Assembly: GCF_000472905.1 (NCBI RefSeq)
Contig: NZ_AXAR01000005.1
Location: 155,420-219,419, forward strand
Length of the DNA stretch: 64,000 nucleotides
Direction: 5' to 3'
Source of the DNA: Alicyclobacillus pomorum DSM 14955
Lineage (GTDB): Bacteria; Bacillota; Bacilli; Alicyclobacillales; Alicyclobacillaceae
Position 1 is the stretch's first letter; every line of letters begins with the position of its first letter. Made by a program: the position numbers and the translations under genes. This document shows, piece by piece, positions 8,676-20,360 of the stretch. The notes beneath the pieces were generated by a model that was not told where the DNA came from, ran no database searches, and saw only the letters and a program-made list of their open reading frames with translations.

Positions 8676-9845
8676 ATGGCCGTGACCTTGACGAGCACGC
8701 TGACAGAGGAACTGACTCTGTTTCGACGGACGTTGCATCAGCATCCAGAACTCAGCCTGGAGGAGTACGAAACGACCCGGCGAATTCGGGCGTTCCTGGA
8801 CAAGCACGGCATTGAGCAACTCGATTATCCGCTGGAGACTGGCGTGCTGGCCGTCGTGCGTGGCAAGCAACCCGGTCCTTGTGTCGCCGTGCGAGCGGAC
8901 ATCGACGCACTCCCGATTCACGAAGAAACAGGCCTGCCGTACGCGTCCCAAGTGGCCGGAAAGATGCATGCGTGTGGACACGACTTTCACACCGCTTGTG
9001 CGCTGGGGGCTGCTGTGCTGGCCAAGACAGTCGCCGACAGTGACGCATCGTTTGTCGGTTCCATCCTGTTTGTCTTTCAACCGGCAGAAGAAGCCGGGGT
9101 CGGTGCGAACATGGTGTATGATACAGGTGTGTTCCAGGACTTCCAGGTGGGCGCCATCATCGGAGAGCACAACAACCCGCACCTCGAGTTCGGGAAAATT
9201 GGCGTGAAATCGGGCCCGTTGATGGGGAGTGTCGACGAGTTCCGGATTGTCATCAAGGGCGTTGGCGGACATGCTGCGATACCGCATCTGGCGGTGGATC
9301 CGATTCTCGTCGGCGCAAACATTGTCGCCGGCCTCCAACACGTTGTGAGTCGAGCCGTGTCTCCGCTCGATTCGGTGGTTGTCACCGTCGGGCAGTTCAA
9401 TGCGGGAACCGCCCGCAACGTCATTCCGCCGCACGCGGTTCTGGAAGGTACAGTGCGTTGTCTCCAGCCAGAGGTTCAAGACTTGGTTGAACGGCGCTTT
9501 ACGGAGTTTGTGCACGACACAGCCAAAGCGTACGGGGCCAAGGCGGAGGTGGAATACGAACGTCAGCTCCCCGTTGTCGTCAACGATGAAGCGGTCGCCT
9601 CCGTGGTTTGGGACAGCGCAGTGAAGGTAGTTGGCGCCGACAACGTGGTGGTGGCTACCCCTACGCTGGGAGGCGAGGATTTCGCACAGTATCAGCAACA
9701 CCTGCCGGGTTGTTTCTTCTGGGTTGGGACAGGCAAGCGGTACGGTTGGCACCATCCTTCCTTCGACGTGGATGAACGCATGATTTCCACTACCAGTCAG
9801 CTGTTTGTGGAAGCAGCGCTGGAGTGGTTACGGCGTAACGCGTAA
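8676..9845 (+). CDS. M20-family amidohydrolase (N-acyl-L-amino-acid hydrolase type)
   Basis: A 389-residue zinc-type peptidase family M20D enzyme that hydrolyses N-acyl amino acids. Metal-binding motif HACGHDFHT lies at about residues 97-105 and the catalytic Glu pair is in PAEEAG (about 137). The dimerisation (lid) domain spans about residues 185-300, and the C-terminal GGEDFAQYQ carries another metal ligand region. GGAAGGAGAAGGAG precedes the ATG. Downstream by 31 bases is cysteine synthase, so both may belong to one transcript. Substrate preference cannot be read from the sequence. Confidence 0.92.
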   Translation: MAVTLTSTLTEELTLFRRTLHQHPELSLEEYETTRRIRAFLDKHGIEQLDYPLETGVLAVVRGKQPGPCVAVRADIDALPIHEETGLPYASQVAGKMHACGHDFHTACALGAAVLAKTVADSDASFVGSILFVFQPAEEAGVGANMVYDTGVFQDFQVGAIIGEHNNPHLEFGKIGVKSGPLMGSVDEFRIVIKGVGGHAAIPHLAVDPILVGANIVAGLQHVVSRAVSPLDSVVVTVGQFNAGTARNVIPPHAVLEGTVRCLQPEVQDLVERRFTEFVHDTAKAYGAKAEVEYERQLPVVVNDEAVASVVWDSAVKVVGADNVVVATPTLGGEDFAQYQQHLPGCFFWVGTGKRYGWHHPSFDVDERMISTTSQLFVEAALEWLRRNA

Positions 9846-9876
9846 GAGAATTCCTTTTGATGTGGAGAGATAGACC

Positions 9877-10800
9877 ATGAAAATTGCGTCGTCAGTGCTT
9901 GATTTGATTGGAAATACGCCGATTGTCAGGCTCAATCGGATTCCAGATCCGAACGGAGCCTCTGTCTATATGAAGTTGGAATCGTTTAACCCAGGGGGCA
10001 GTGTAAAGGACAGAGCAGCCTATCAGATGATTCTACAAGCGGAACAAGAGGGGAAGCTGCGGCCGGGACAAACCACTGTCATCGAACCGACGTCTGGCAA
10101 TACAGGCATCGGTCTCGCCATGGTGTGTGCGGCGCGCGGTTATCGCTGCATCATCACCATGCCGGACAACGCAACAGAAGAGCGGGTGAAGATCCTCAAG
10201 GCCTACGGGGCGGAGGTGTACTTAACACCGGCTGCCCTGCGCATGCAAGGCGCCATCGACGAGGCCATCCGCATCTCGGAGTCGATAGAGGACAGTTTCA
10301 TTCCGATGCAATTTGAAAATCCGGCGAATCCCGATGCGCACCGCGGGACGACAGCGCTCGAGATCATCGACGCGTTTGATGGTCAGCTGGACGTGTTCTG
10401 CTTGACAGCAGGAACGGGCGGAACGGTCACAGGAACCGGTGAAGTCTTGAAGGAGAGAATCCCAGGGCTGAAGATTTTCGTGGTGGAGCCGGCGGGATCG
10501 CCCGTGTTGTCGGGAGGTAAACCAGGGCCTCACAAGATTCCGGGGACAGGGCCAGGGTTCATTCCCAAGGTGCTGAATCGGGACATTTACGACGACATTT
10601 TGTTGATTCAGGACGAGGATGCTGAAACGATGGCTCGGCGGTTGGCGGCAGAAGAAGGCATTCTGGTCGGTACCTCAAGTGCGGCCTCGGCACACTTCGC
10701 CGTGGAAATTGCGAGAACACTGCCGAAAGAAGCGCGTGTTCTGTGCATGGCGCCGGACACGGGAGAGCGGTACTTGTCTTCAGACCTGTTTCCGAGATGA
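9877..10800 (+). CDS. cysK: Cysteine synthase (O-acetylserine sulfhydrylase)
   Basis: A PLP enzyme that makes cysteine from O-acetylserine and sulfide. The Schiff-base Lys44 is in GGSVKDR, the substrate loop is PTSGNTG (71-77) and the phosphate-binding loop is GTGGTVTGTG (179-188). The 307-residue length is normal. It sits behind an M20 amidohydrolase, which could supply free amino acids. The 278 bases after the stop carry an unexplained structured region with a terminator. Confidence 0.95.
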   Translation: MKIASSVLDLIGNTPIVRLNRIPDPNGASVYMKLESFNPGGSVKDRAAYQMILQAEQEGKLRPGQTTVIEPTSGNTGIGLAMVCAARGYRCIITMPDNATEERVKILKAYGAEVYLTPAALRMQGAIDEAIRISESIEDSFIPMQFENPANPDAHRGTTALEIIDAFDGQLDVFCLTAGTGGTVTGTGEVLKERIPGLKIFVVEPAGSPVLSGGKPGPHKIPGTGPGFIPKVLNRDIYDDILLIQDEDAETMARRLAAEEGILVGTSSAASAHFAVEIARTLPKEARVLCMAPDTGERYLSSDLFPR

Positions 10801-10857
10801 CTTCTCCGTCTGCTAAAATATGTATTTTAAAAATAGAGAATGCTTACGTTGTACTTA

Positions 10858-10999
10858 AAAAAAGATAGGCCAAAAGGCCCATGCAAAGACGCGGCTGGTC
10901 GCCTTATACTGTTGGTGTGTAGCAGCGACCTACACTGTACCAATAACCCCTATATTCGCGTTTTTCACGCACCGCCCGATGAAAGGGGCGGATATTTTT
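10858..10999. ncRNA. Candidate structured small RNA between cysK and the sigma-54 activator (strand uncertain)
   Basis: No reading frame here looks real, but base pairing is dense. There is a GGCC-AAAA-GGCC hairpin (10868-10879). TTGGT/ACCAA and GTGTAG/CTACAC nest into one long hairpin (about 10912-10943), and a competing pair GGTCGC/GCGACC exists. An outer pair ATAGG/CCTAT encloses them. On the plus strand it ends in CCGCCC-GATGAAAG-GGGCGG followed by ATATTTTTTT (10973-10999). On the minus strand the GGCC hairpin is followed by TATCTTTTTTT, a second terminator. It matches no riboswitch class I can name with confidence. Confidence 0.4.
10973..10999 (+). terminator. Rho-independent terminator at the end of the structured region
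   Basis: CCGCCC pairs with GGGCGG across an eight-base loop and is followed by ATATTTTTTT. Confidence 0.75.
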
Positions 11000-11034
11000 T
11001 TGATGATGCGGGTGCGGAGGAGAGACGTATACAA

Positions 11035-11076
11035 GGGGCCGTCCCAAAAGTGCGAAAACACTTAGGGCAGCCCTAT
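11035..11076 (-). terminator. Terminator of the sigma-54 activator gene
   Basis: On the minus strand, GGGCTGCCCTAAGTG pairs (with small bulges) with CACTTTTGGGACGGCCC; the gene ends three bases before it. The sequence resembles the common Firmicute terminator with a GGGCTGYCC stem. Confidence 0.65.
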
Positions 11077-11078
11077 GG

Positions 11079-13199
11079 TCATCGATTCTGTTTCGCGATA
11101 TTCCTGTACTTTCGGCTTACCGACGACTGGCTGATGCCGAGAGCCTCGGCGGCCCTGCTGGTAGTACCGTATTTTGCCATAGCCAGTGCAATCAGCTCCG
11201 CTTCCACCTGTGAAATCGCGTCTTTGAGCGGGATGACCTGTTCAAAGCGCGATGGCGAAGGAGTACGTCCGTGGCTAGAGTGTCGCTGTGTCTTCTGGCT
11301 GTTCATCAGGACGTTCTCGACGACCAGAGCGTCAATCACTTCCCCGTCGTTTTTAATCGCCATTCGCTGAACCACGTTTTGAAGCTCACGTACATTTCCC
11401 GGAAATTCATACGCTTCCAGCAACTCGATGGCGGAACGTGAAAATCGGAGGTTTCGCTGATATCTCTGATTGAATTGGTGCAGGAAGTGGTTCGCCAGGA
11501 CAGCAATGTCTTCCTTGCGCTCTCTCAGGGGCGGTACTTCAATGGGGAATACGTTGATGCGATAATACAAGTCTGCGCGAAATTCTCCCTTGTTGACCAA
11601 CTCCACAAGAGACCGGTTGGCTGCGGCGATGATTTGGACGTCGAATTTTACGGGCGTTGTACCGCCAACCGGATACACTTCCCGTTCCTGAATCGCTCGT
11701 AGGAGTTTGCTCTGAATCCCGAATGGGAGATCCGAAATTTCATCCAGGAACAAGGTACCCTTGTGAGCTTTCACAAACAGGCCGATTTTTCCATCTTGCT
11801 TCGCACCGGAAAATGCGCCTCTTTCATATCCAAAGAGTTCGCTCTCGAGCAAAGCTTCGGGGATGGCGGCACAGTTGATCTTCACAAATGGCTGATGGCG
11901 GCGCTCACTGAGCGAGTGAATCGCGTTGGCGATAATCTCTTTCCCCACGCCCGATTCCCCGGTCAGTAGAACCGTGGTGGAAAACTGTGCAACTCGCTCA
12001 GCTTCTCGCATGACTTCGTGCATTGCGGTGCTCACGTAGATGGGGACCGTGCCAGTGCGTTGCGTGACGCGCTGGCGGAGTCCCTCCAGTTCGCGGCGGT
12101 AATCCTCACTCTGTTTGCGCGTTCTCTCGAGCTCGCTTTGCAGTCTTGAGACTTCGGTCAAATCCCGCGAAGCGACCACAATCCGTTCCAGTTTTCCCTT
12201 CTTCGTGAAGATGGGATTTCCAGCACAAACCATGGGGTACTCGCTTTCGTTGTGCATGAGGGAGACCTTCCGTCGTGTGCTCTGCACTTCGCGGATGACC
12301 TGGCAGACGAGTGCTCCGCACGCATTGTACTTCAAAATCTCCTCGCCAATCAGTTCGTGGGGAGGTTGTTTCCAATGCGCGGCGATGTAGTGTTGGCTTG
12401 CCCGCAGCAACTTACCTTCGGCGTCGACCACGATGATTTCGTCGTATATGGTCGACAAAATGGCCTCCAAGTCTTGATTCAGTTGACGAACGGAATCCAA
12501 TTCCAGGGCCATGGATTCGACAGACGGGAGGTCTTGTAAAACCAGTGCAACGCCCGAAATTGAATTGTTGTTGACGAGAGGGACAAAGTCCACCAGGAGT
12601 GCAGGTTGACCGTTTTTCGCCGTTATCACCTGGTTGAGCAGCGCGTTGTGTGTGTTTTGCACATACTGGAAGAATCGTGAGCCGAGCAGGTCGTTCATGC
12701 GGATGCGGCCCAAATCGGATTCGGTCATGCGAAGCATTCGCAGGGCTTCTTTGTTGCTATTCACCACTGCATAGTTCAGGTCCACAATCATAAGCCCGCG
12801 GGGGATGGACGAAAACAGCTTCCGAAGCCAGGCGACGTCGCTGTTTGGTTCGGCAGACACCATCGTCAGGAGAAAATCTTCGCGCAGAATGTACTTCAGG
12901 CCGGTGTCGGTGCTGACCAACGTCACTTCGTCGGCCAACACGTCGAGCGCCTGAGCGGTCAGTTCATCCAAGGACACAACGCGCAGAGGCGGACCGGTGA
13001 TGAGCGGTTCCAGCGACCACTCTTCTCTCGGTCCCTGCATCGCCAGCAATAGCGCGAAGCTCTTCACAGGGAAGAGTTTGTCCTGCTGCGCCATGAACAC
13101 AACCGTATGGTCCTCCACGCGAATGCGCTCGCATGCCTCGTCGAGGTTTGTGGATTCGTCAATGACGACGGGATCTCGAAGATAGGTTGACAAATTCAA
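11079..13199 (-). CDS. Sigma-54-dependent transcriptional activator with N-terminal sensory domains (RocR/PrdR-like)
   Basis: About 706 residues. An N-terminal CBS-like segment (about 1-100) is followed by two PAS domains (about 120-230 and 245-360). The AAA+ domain has Walker A GESGVGKE and GAFSGA in place of the usual sigma-54-contact loop GAFTGA. A C-terminal Fis-type helix-turn-helix (TSRAAEALGISQSSVSRKYR) follows. TTG at 13199 is preferred because AAGGAG lies 11 bases upstream; GTG at 13211 has no room for one. It diverges from the agmatine/putrescine cluster, whose first gene has a -24/-12 promoter. It is therefore inferred to activate that cluster in response to a pathway metabolite. 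Confidence 0.92.
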   Translation of the reverse strand: MNLSTYLRDPVVIDESTNLDEACERIRVEDHTVVFMAQQDKLFPVKSFALLLAMQGPREEWSLEPLITGPPLRVVSLDELTAQALDVLADEVTLVSTDTGLKYILREDFLLTMVSAEPNSDVAWLRKLFSSIPRGLMIVDLNYAVVNSNKEALRMLRMTESDLGRIRMNDLLGSRFFQYVQNTHNALLNQVITAKNGQPALLVDFVPLVNNNSISGVALVLQDLPSVESMALELDSVRQLNQDLEAILSTIYDEIIVVDAEGKLLRASQHYIAAHWKQPPHELIGEEILKYNACGALVCQVIREVQSTRRKVSLMHNESEYPMVCAGNPIFTKKGKLERIVVASRDLTEVSRLQSELERTRKQSEDYRRELEGLRQRVTQRTGTVPIYVSTAMHEVMREAERVAQFSTTVLLTGESGVGKEIIANAIHSLSERRHQPFVKINCAAIPEALLESELFGYERGAFSGAKQDGKIGLFVKAHKGTLFLDEISDLPFGIQSKLLRAIQEREVYPVGGTTPVKFDVQIIAAANRSLVELVNKGEFRADLYYRINVFPIEVPPLRERKEDIAVLANHFLHQFNQRYQRNLRFSRSAIELLEAYEFPGNVRELQNVVQRMAIKNDGEVIDALVVENVLMNSQKTQRHSSHGRTPSPSRFEQVIPLKDAISQVEAELIALAMAKYGTTSRAAEALGISQSSVSRKYRNIAKQNR

Positions 13200-13225
13200 T
13201 CGCGAAAACACTCCTTATTCATCCG

Positions 13226-13268
13226 TGCATCACTTATGCAACGGTGACGTATCCGTTTGTTGTCAACA
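13226..13268. promoter_or_regulatory. Candidate upstream activator sites
   Basis: Two inverted repeats, TGCAT-N5-ATGCA (13226-13240) and TGTTG-T-CAACA (13258-13268), lie about 40-80 bases upstream of the sigma-54 promoter. This is a usual place for enhancer sites of such activators. Their use is inferred. Confidence 0.35.
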
Positions 13269-13303
13269 TATCACTGGGTGCCTATTTTATCAATCATTCT
13301 GAA

Positions 13304-13320
13304 TTGGCATACATTTTGCA
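13304..13320 (+). promoter_or_regulatory. Sigma-54 (-24/-12) promoter of the agmatine/putrescine cluster
   Basis: TTGGCATACATTTTGCA matches the consensus TTGGCAC-N5-TTGCW with the invariant GG and GC exactly ten bases apart. It lies 40 bases before the agmatinase start, and a sigma-54 activator is encoded divergently 105 bases away. Confidence 0.85.
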
Positions 13321-13359
13321 TGGACGAATAGACGCACGGTCAGAGAGGAGGCGATAGAG

Positions 13360-15644
<2,285 letters not shown>

Positions 15645-15730
15645 GTGACAGGACGGTGGGACGGGGTATGGCTACGGCCTTTCCCACCGACATCTCGTTC
15701 TGAAGATTCGGAAGGGCGGCGATACATGAC

Positions 15731-17155
15731 ATGTCCGGGAAGAATCAATTGAAGCACAACGTCCTATCGAAAGCGGATTCAGTCATTATGGGGATTGCGG
15801 GAACTGCCCCGGCCTATTCACTGTCAGCGAGTACGGCGGCACTGATTGGTGCAGTCGGCTTGATGGGGCCAGGGTCCATCCTGTACGCAGCCATTGTCAT
15901 GTTCGGCATTGCCTTTGCGTTTATGTACCTCAACCGCTGGCGCTCTGACGCAGGGGCGAGTTATGCGTGGGTAGGCCGCGCGATGAATCCCTCACTTGGG
16001 TTTATGAGCGGATGGGGACTGATTGTTGCGACGTGTTTGTTCATGATTGCTGGTTCGCTCCCCGCTGGCTCCGTAACGCTGGATTTGTTGGCGCCATCCC
16101 TGAAGGACAACGTGATGGCCGTGACCTTGGTCGGCGCAGTATGGTTTCTCGCCATGAACGTGCTCATCATGGTTGGCATTCAAATCACGGCAAAATTCCA
16201 GAAGGTCATGACGATTGTCGAAGTCGCCGCGCTGATGGTGATTGCGGTCGGAGCCTTTGTCAGGTTTTCCGCCCACCCTGTTCAGCCCTTCTCGTGGTCC
16301 TGGTTTGCACCAACTGGCTTCAACTTCAACACGTTCATGGCGGGTTCTCTTGTGGCCGTCTTTTATTACTGGGGCTGGGACGTGACGGCGAATCTAACGG
16401 AAGAAACAGAAGACCGGACTCGCGCTCCCGGGCTAGGCGGTGTACTCGGCATGATAGGCATCTTTGTGCTGTTTGAACTCATGCAAGTGGCCATGCAAAT
16501 GGGGTTATCGGCGGATCAGATTACCAGCGCGAGCACAAACCTGTTGCCCGTTGTCGGTGACATGATTTTTCCGCGCCCTTGGGGAAATATCGCCATCTTG
16601 GCGGTCCTCATCAGCACGGTTGCCACGCTGGAAACTTCGTTGTTACAGGCGAGCCGGACGCTGTTTGCAATGGGACGTGACCGGGTGATTAGCGCAAAGT
16701 TCGGAGAACTTCACCCACGCTTCCAAACCCCGTGGTTGGCCGGCATTGTGATTGGAATTATTGCGTTGATGATGTTTGTTCTCTCAAGTTTCAGTTCCGG
16801 GGTCAACACGCTCATGACCGATGCCATCAACGCCATTGGACTGCAGATAGCGTTCTACTACGGCCTGACTGGATTTTCCTGTGCCTGGTACTACCGACGG
16901 CTCTTGACGCGTGACATCAAAACCTTTTTCATGCGGGGACTGTGGCCAGTGGGCGCCTCCGTGTTCCTGTGGTGCGTTGCGTTGTACGACATCCCGCAGT
17001 TGGGGCTTTTGACCGACACCATTGGAATTGGCCTGCTGATTATCGGCCTCGTTCCATTGGTGTATTATCGGCTGAAATACCGAAGCCCGTTTTATTCTTC
17101 CGGACTCGAATTCAGCAGTGCTGAGACGGTTTCTGCGCCAACGACACCGGTTTAA
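15731..17155 (+). CDS. APC-superfamily amino-acid/polyamine permease (first copy)
   Basis: A 474-residue permease with about 12 hydrophobic helices. It opens with ADSVIMGIAGTAPAYSLSAS, the helix-1 region of the APC family that binds the substrate backbone. It sits between putrescine aminotransferase and aldehyde dehydrogenase, so uptake of agmatine or putrescine is the likely role, inferred from context only. Only 86 bases separate it from patA, in line with one operon. Confidence 0.88.
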   Translation: MSGKNQLKHNVLSKADSVIMGIAGTAPAYSLSASTAALIGAVGLMGPGSILYAAIVMFGIAFAFMYLNRWRSDAGASYAWVGRAMNPSLGFMSGWGLIVATCLFMIAGSLPAGSVTLDLLAPSLKDNVMAVTLVGAVWFLAMNVLIMVGIQITAKFQKVMTIVEVAALMVIAVGAFVRFSAHPVQPFSWSWFAPTGFNFNTFMAGSLVAVFYYWGWDVTANLTEETEDRTRAPGLGGVLGMIGIFVLFELMQVAMQMGLSADQITSASTNLLPVVGDMIFPRPWGNIAILAVLISTVATLETSLLQASRTLFAMGRDRVISAKFGELHPRFQTPWLAGIVIGIIALMMFVLSSFSSGVNTLMTDAINAIGLQIAFYYGLTGFSCAWYYRRLLTRDIKTFFMRGLWPVGASVFLWCVALYDIPQLGLLTDTIGIGLLIIGLVPLVYYRLKYRSPFYSSGLEFSSAETVSAPTTPV

Positions 17156-17177
17156 ATTCATTGCAGGAGGGATTCAA

Positions 17178-18683
17178 GTGGATAATTATCTCGCGAATTT
17201 GAGACGCGCAAACGATGGAACCTGCTTGATGTACATCAATGGAGAGTGGACGTCAGCATGGGACGGAGGACGGCGCCCCGTCGTCAATCCAGCCAACGGT
17301 GAAGTGGTGGCGTACGTGGCTGAAGGTACGATGCAGGACGCGGACAGGGCGATTCGTGCCGCTCGCCGCGCGTTCGACGAAGGCGGCTGGGCGGAGACGA
17401 CAGCGCAGGACCGGGCGAGGATACTCTTCCGCGCTGCAGAAGCCATCGAAGCCAACGCGGCAGAACTCGCAGCACTGGACACCCTGTCCTGCGGCAAGCC
17501 ACTGCGCGAGTCAGAAGCGGATGTCACCGATGCCGCCAACTGCTTCCGCTATTACGCGGGACTGGCCACCAAACCCACTGGTCAGGCTTTTGACGTTCCG
17601 GCTCCATCGCAGACGTTTGTGGTGCGTGAACCTGTGGGCGTTTGCGGCCAAATTATCCCTTGGAACTACCCGCTCCTCATGGCGGCTTGGAAGCTGGCTC
17701 CGGCGTTGGCTGCGGGCAACGTCTGTATTCTCAAACCATCGGAACTCACCCCGCTCTCCGCGCTGCGACTAGCAGCCTTGTTGGAAGAGGCGGACATTCC
17801 ACCAGGGGTCGTCAACGTGCTTTTAGGGGCGGGACCTGTCGTGGGGAACGCGCTCGCCGAGAGCCATTTGGTAGACAAAGTCGCGTTTACGGGAGGCACG
17901 GTGACTGGGCGCAAGATTATGCAGGCCGCGACGGGGAATCTCAAAAAGATCTCGCTAGAGCTAGGCGGAAAGTCGCCAAACATTGTCTTTGCGGACGCCG
18001 ACTTCGAGACTGCCGTCGACTATGCATTGTTTGGCATCTACGTCAACACTGGCCAAGTTTGCTCGGCGGGTTCACGGTTATTGCTGGAGGAATCCCTTTA
18101 TGACCGCTTCATGGAACGGCTCGTGGAACGAGCGAAGCAGATCCGGGTTGGAGACGGATTTCATCCAGATACGGAGATGGGACCACTGGTCTCTGCGCAG
18201 CATTTGTCCAAGGTGCAGCAGTACATTGCACTTGGGCTGGAAGAAGGTGCACGCCTGGCTTGTGGCGGCAGCCGCCCTGCGGGGTTGCCTGAGCGGGGGA
18301 ACTTCCTGGAGCCCACCATCTTTGTGGACACCCGCCCTGACATGAGGATTGTCCAAGAAGAGATTTTTGGGCCTGTGTTGGTGGTACAGACATTCAAGGA
18401 TGAGGAGGACGCGGTTCGGCTGGCAAACGATACGGTCTATGGGCTCGCCGCCGGCGTTTTTACGGCTGACACAGCGAAAGCACACCGCGTGATCAAGCGC
18501 GTTCGCGCCGGCATCACCTGGATCAACACGTACCACCCGACGTACAACGAGGCGCCGTGGGGCGGATACAAGCAGTCCGGCATCGGACGTGAACTCGGGA
18601 CGTTCGGCTATGAAGAGTACACGGAAGTCAAGCAAATCAACGTGAATCTTGCAGTAGAACCGACAGGTTGGTATCGGAGGTAA
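17178..18683 (+). CDS. Aldehyde dehydrogenase, probable 4-aminobutyraldehyde dehydrogenase
   Basis: A 501-residue NAD(P)-dependent enzyme. PWNYP (161-165) contributes the oxyanion-hole Asn, ELGGKSPN gives the general-base Glu261 and TGQVCSAGSR gives the catalytic Cys295. The closest familiar groups are betaine-aldehyde and gamma-aminobutyraldehyde dehydrogenases. In this cluster it would oxidise the product of putrescine aminotransferase to 4-aminobutyrate. GTG start with GGAGGG seven bases upstream. It begins 22 bases after the permease. Confidence 0.9.
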   Translation: MDNYLANLRRANDGTCLMYINGEWTSAWDGGRRPVVNPANGEVVAYVAEGTMQDADRAIRAARRAFDEGGWAETTAQDRARILFRAAEAIEANAAELAALDTLSCGKPLRESEADVTDAANCFRYYAGLATKPTGQAFDVPAPSQTFVVREPVGVCGQIIPWNYPLLMAAWKLAPALAAGNVCILKPSELTPLSALRLAALLEEADIPPGVVNVLLGAGPVVGNALAESHLVDKVAFTGGTVTGRKIMQAATGNLKKISLELGGKSPNIVFADADFETAVDYALFGIYVNTGQVCSAGSRLLLEESLYDRFMERLVERAKQIRVGDGFHPDTEMGPLVSAQHLSKVQQYIALGLEEGARLACGGSRPAGLPERGNFLEPTIFVDTRPDMRIVQEEIFGPVLVVQTFKDEEDAVRLANDTVYGLAAGVFTADTAKAHRVIKRVRAGITWINTYHPTYNEAPWGGYKQSGIGRELGTFGYEEYTEVKQINVNLAVEPTGWYRR

Positions 18684-18752
18684 GTTTCATCGGGATCTAC
18701 GCACGTTGAAATTCGATGTACGTCCACTTGACGGGATTGAGGTGAAGTGTCT

Positions 18753-20207
18753 ATGGACCCGAATGTCACAATGGACAGGGATGCGGAGGACCTGGCTCGG
18801 TTCGGATACAAGCAGGAGCTGAAGAGAAATCTATCGTTTATATCCAACTTTGCCATTGCGTTCTCATTCATCTCAGCGACGACAGGAATTTTTAGTTTGT
18901 TTGGGTATGGCCTGACCACAGGAGGACCAGCCTTTGTATGGACTTGGCCGATTGTTTTTGTCGGGCAATTACTGGTCGGTCTTTCAATGGGAGAGGTTGC
19001 GTCTCACTACCCGATTGCGGGCTCCATCTACCAGTGGGGGAAACGGTTGGTGAGTCCGACCTATGCCTGGTTCGCAGGGTGGATGTACTTGATTGCACTG
19101 CTTGCAACCATTGCAGCTGTCGACTTTGGCGCTGCTCCATACATTGCTCAGTTTGTTGGTTGGGATGCCAGCAGCCAGACCGTGTTGGTGCTCATCACAG
19201 CCGTGATCATCCTGTTGCAGACGGTCTTGAACGTGTACGGCGTTAAAGTCGTCGCCTTCATTAACAATGTTGGAATGGTGGCCGAGATTGTCGCCATGAT
19301 TGTTCTGGCTGGCGCGCTCTATGCGTTTGGGATGCACCACAGCTTTTCGTACACGTTCAATACTGGAGGGACAGGGGCGAAAGGCGGGAGTTACCTGCCG
19401 GTGTTTCTCGCTGCAATGCTGACATCCACATGGGTGCTGTACGGGTTTGACTCGGCAGGCAGCCTGGCCGAGGAAGTGATTAACCCCCGTCGCGTCGTTC
19501 CGCGGGCTATCATCTCGGCACTCGGCCTCACGTTTGTCATCGGCGCCCTCGCGCTCTGGGCGTTTGTACTCAGCATTCCGAACCTCTCCGACGTGCTGAA
19601 GGCTGATGTTCCGCTCACGTATATCTTGCAGACGAATTTAGGGAGCGGTGTGGCATCTGCTTTCATTGGGGTTGCAGTGATTGCCATCTTTGTCTGCGGT
19701 ACAGCGGTTCAGGCTACCGTGTCGCGGCTTCTGTACTCGTTCGGCCGCGACCAAAAAATCCCTTTGTCCAGGCTCTGGGTACACGTGTCGAGGCGGTTCG
19801 ACACGCCAGTGCCAGCCATCGTTTTCAGTGGTTTGTTCGCCGTTCTCCTGATTCTGTCAGCGTCTGCAGAGGCGTACATCGTCAACATCTGCGTGGTGGG
19901 CATGTATCTGGCCTATCTCAGTGTCCCGGTGGGCTGTTTGATTGCCAGACGCCGGGGGTGGAACTCCACCGCGTCGCCGTGGAACCTCGGTCGCTTTGGC
20001 CTGCCTATCAACCTTGTTGCGGCTGCTTGGGGAATCTTCGTCGTCATCAACTTGTGTTGGCCCCGCAATCCCGGAACGCCGTGGTACAGTAACTACTCTG
20101 TTCCGTTGTTGGCAGCGATTGCTATTGTGGTTGGCGCAATCTACTACTTCTCGGTGGTTCGTCCCCGTGAAGTGCAGAACACCGACATGAGACGTGTGGG
20201 GACATGA
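18753..20207 (+). CDS. APC-superfamily permease (second copy, GABA/choline-permease-like)
   Basis: A 484-residue, roughly 12-helix transporter of the amino-acid/choline (ACT) branch. It has the conserved N-terminal RNLSFISNFAIAFSFIS and the following PAFVWTWPIVFVGQ. This branch differs from the first permease and contains GABA and choline carriers, so it may handle 4-aminobutyrate or a related amine. ATG at 18753 has GAGGTG eight bases upstream; GTG at 18747 is too close. It is the last gene of the cluster and is followed by a strong terminator. Confidence 0.87.
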   Translation: MDPNVTMDRDAEDLARFGYKQELKRNLSFISNFAIAFSFISATTGIFSLFGYGLTTGGPAFVWTWPIVFVGQLLVGLSMGEVASHYPIAGSIYQWGKRLVSPTYAWFAGWMYLIALLATIAAVDFGAAPYIAQFVGWDASSQTVLVLITAVIILLQTVLNVYGVKVVAFINNVGMVAEIVAMIVLAGALYAFGMHHSFSYTFNTGGTGAKGGSYLPVFLAAMLTSTWVLYGFDSAGSLAEEVINPRRVVPRAIISALGLTFVIGALALWAFVLSIPNLSDVLKADVPLTYILQTNLGSGVASAFIGVAVIAIFVCGTAVQATVSRLLYSFGRDQKIPLSRLWVHVSRRFDTPVPAIVFSGLFAVLLILSASAEAYIVNICVVGMYLAYLSVPVGCLIARRRGWNSTASPWNLGRFGLPINLVAAAWGIFVVINLCWPRNPGTPWYSNYSVPLLAAIAIVVGAIYYFSVVRPREVQNTDMRRVGT

Positions 20208-20235
20208 CAGGTGATGGATGGAGGTAAGGTGTAGG

Positions 20236-20270
20236 GACAAAAATCGGCCCAATCCGGGCCGATTTTTGTC
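20236..20270. terminator. Bidirectional terminator between the permease and the repeat-containing secreted protein
   Basis: GACAAAAATCGGCCC / GGGCCGATTTTTGTC form a 15-bp perfect stem with loop AATCC. A-rich and T-rich flanks allow use on both strands by the two convergent genes. Confidence 0.88.
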
Positions 20271-20360
20271 ATGTCACAGGTTTTCACCGCATGTTCATCT
20301 GTACAGGTGTACAGGGCATGTAGTTGGACGTACTTGATATGAGAGGATGTTACTGAAAAC

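Noticed and set aside
10858..10950. Cyclic-di-GMP-I riboswitch (GCAAAG plus tetraloop-like hairpin)
   Set aside because: ATGCAAAGACGC only partly resembles the ACGCAAAGCC core, the GNRA tetraloop and the 3' GG-TAGC receptor region are missing, and no regulated gene follows.
11035..11076. Insertion-sequence terminal inverted repeat (GGGCTGTCCCAAAAG-like)
   Set aside because: The sequence pairs with itself as a stem directly after a stop codon and there is no transposase or second end nearby; a terminator explains it.
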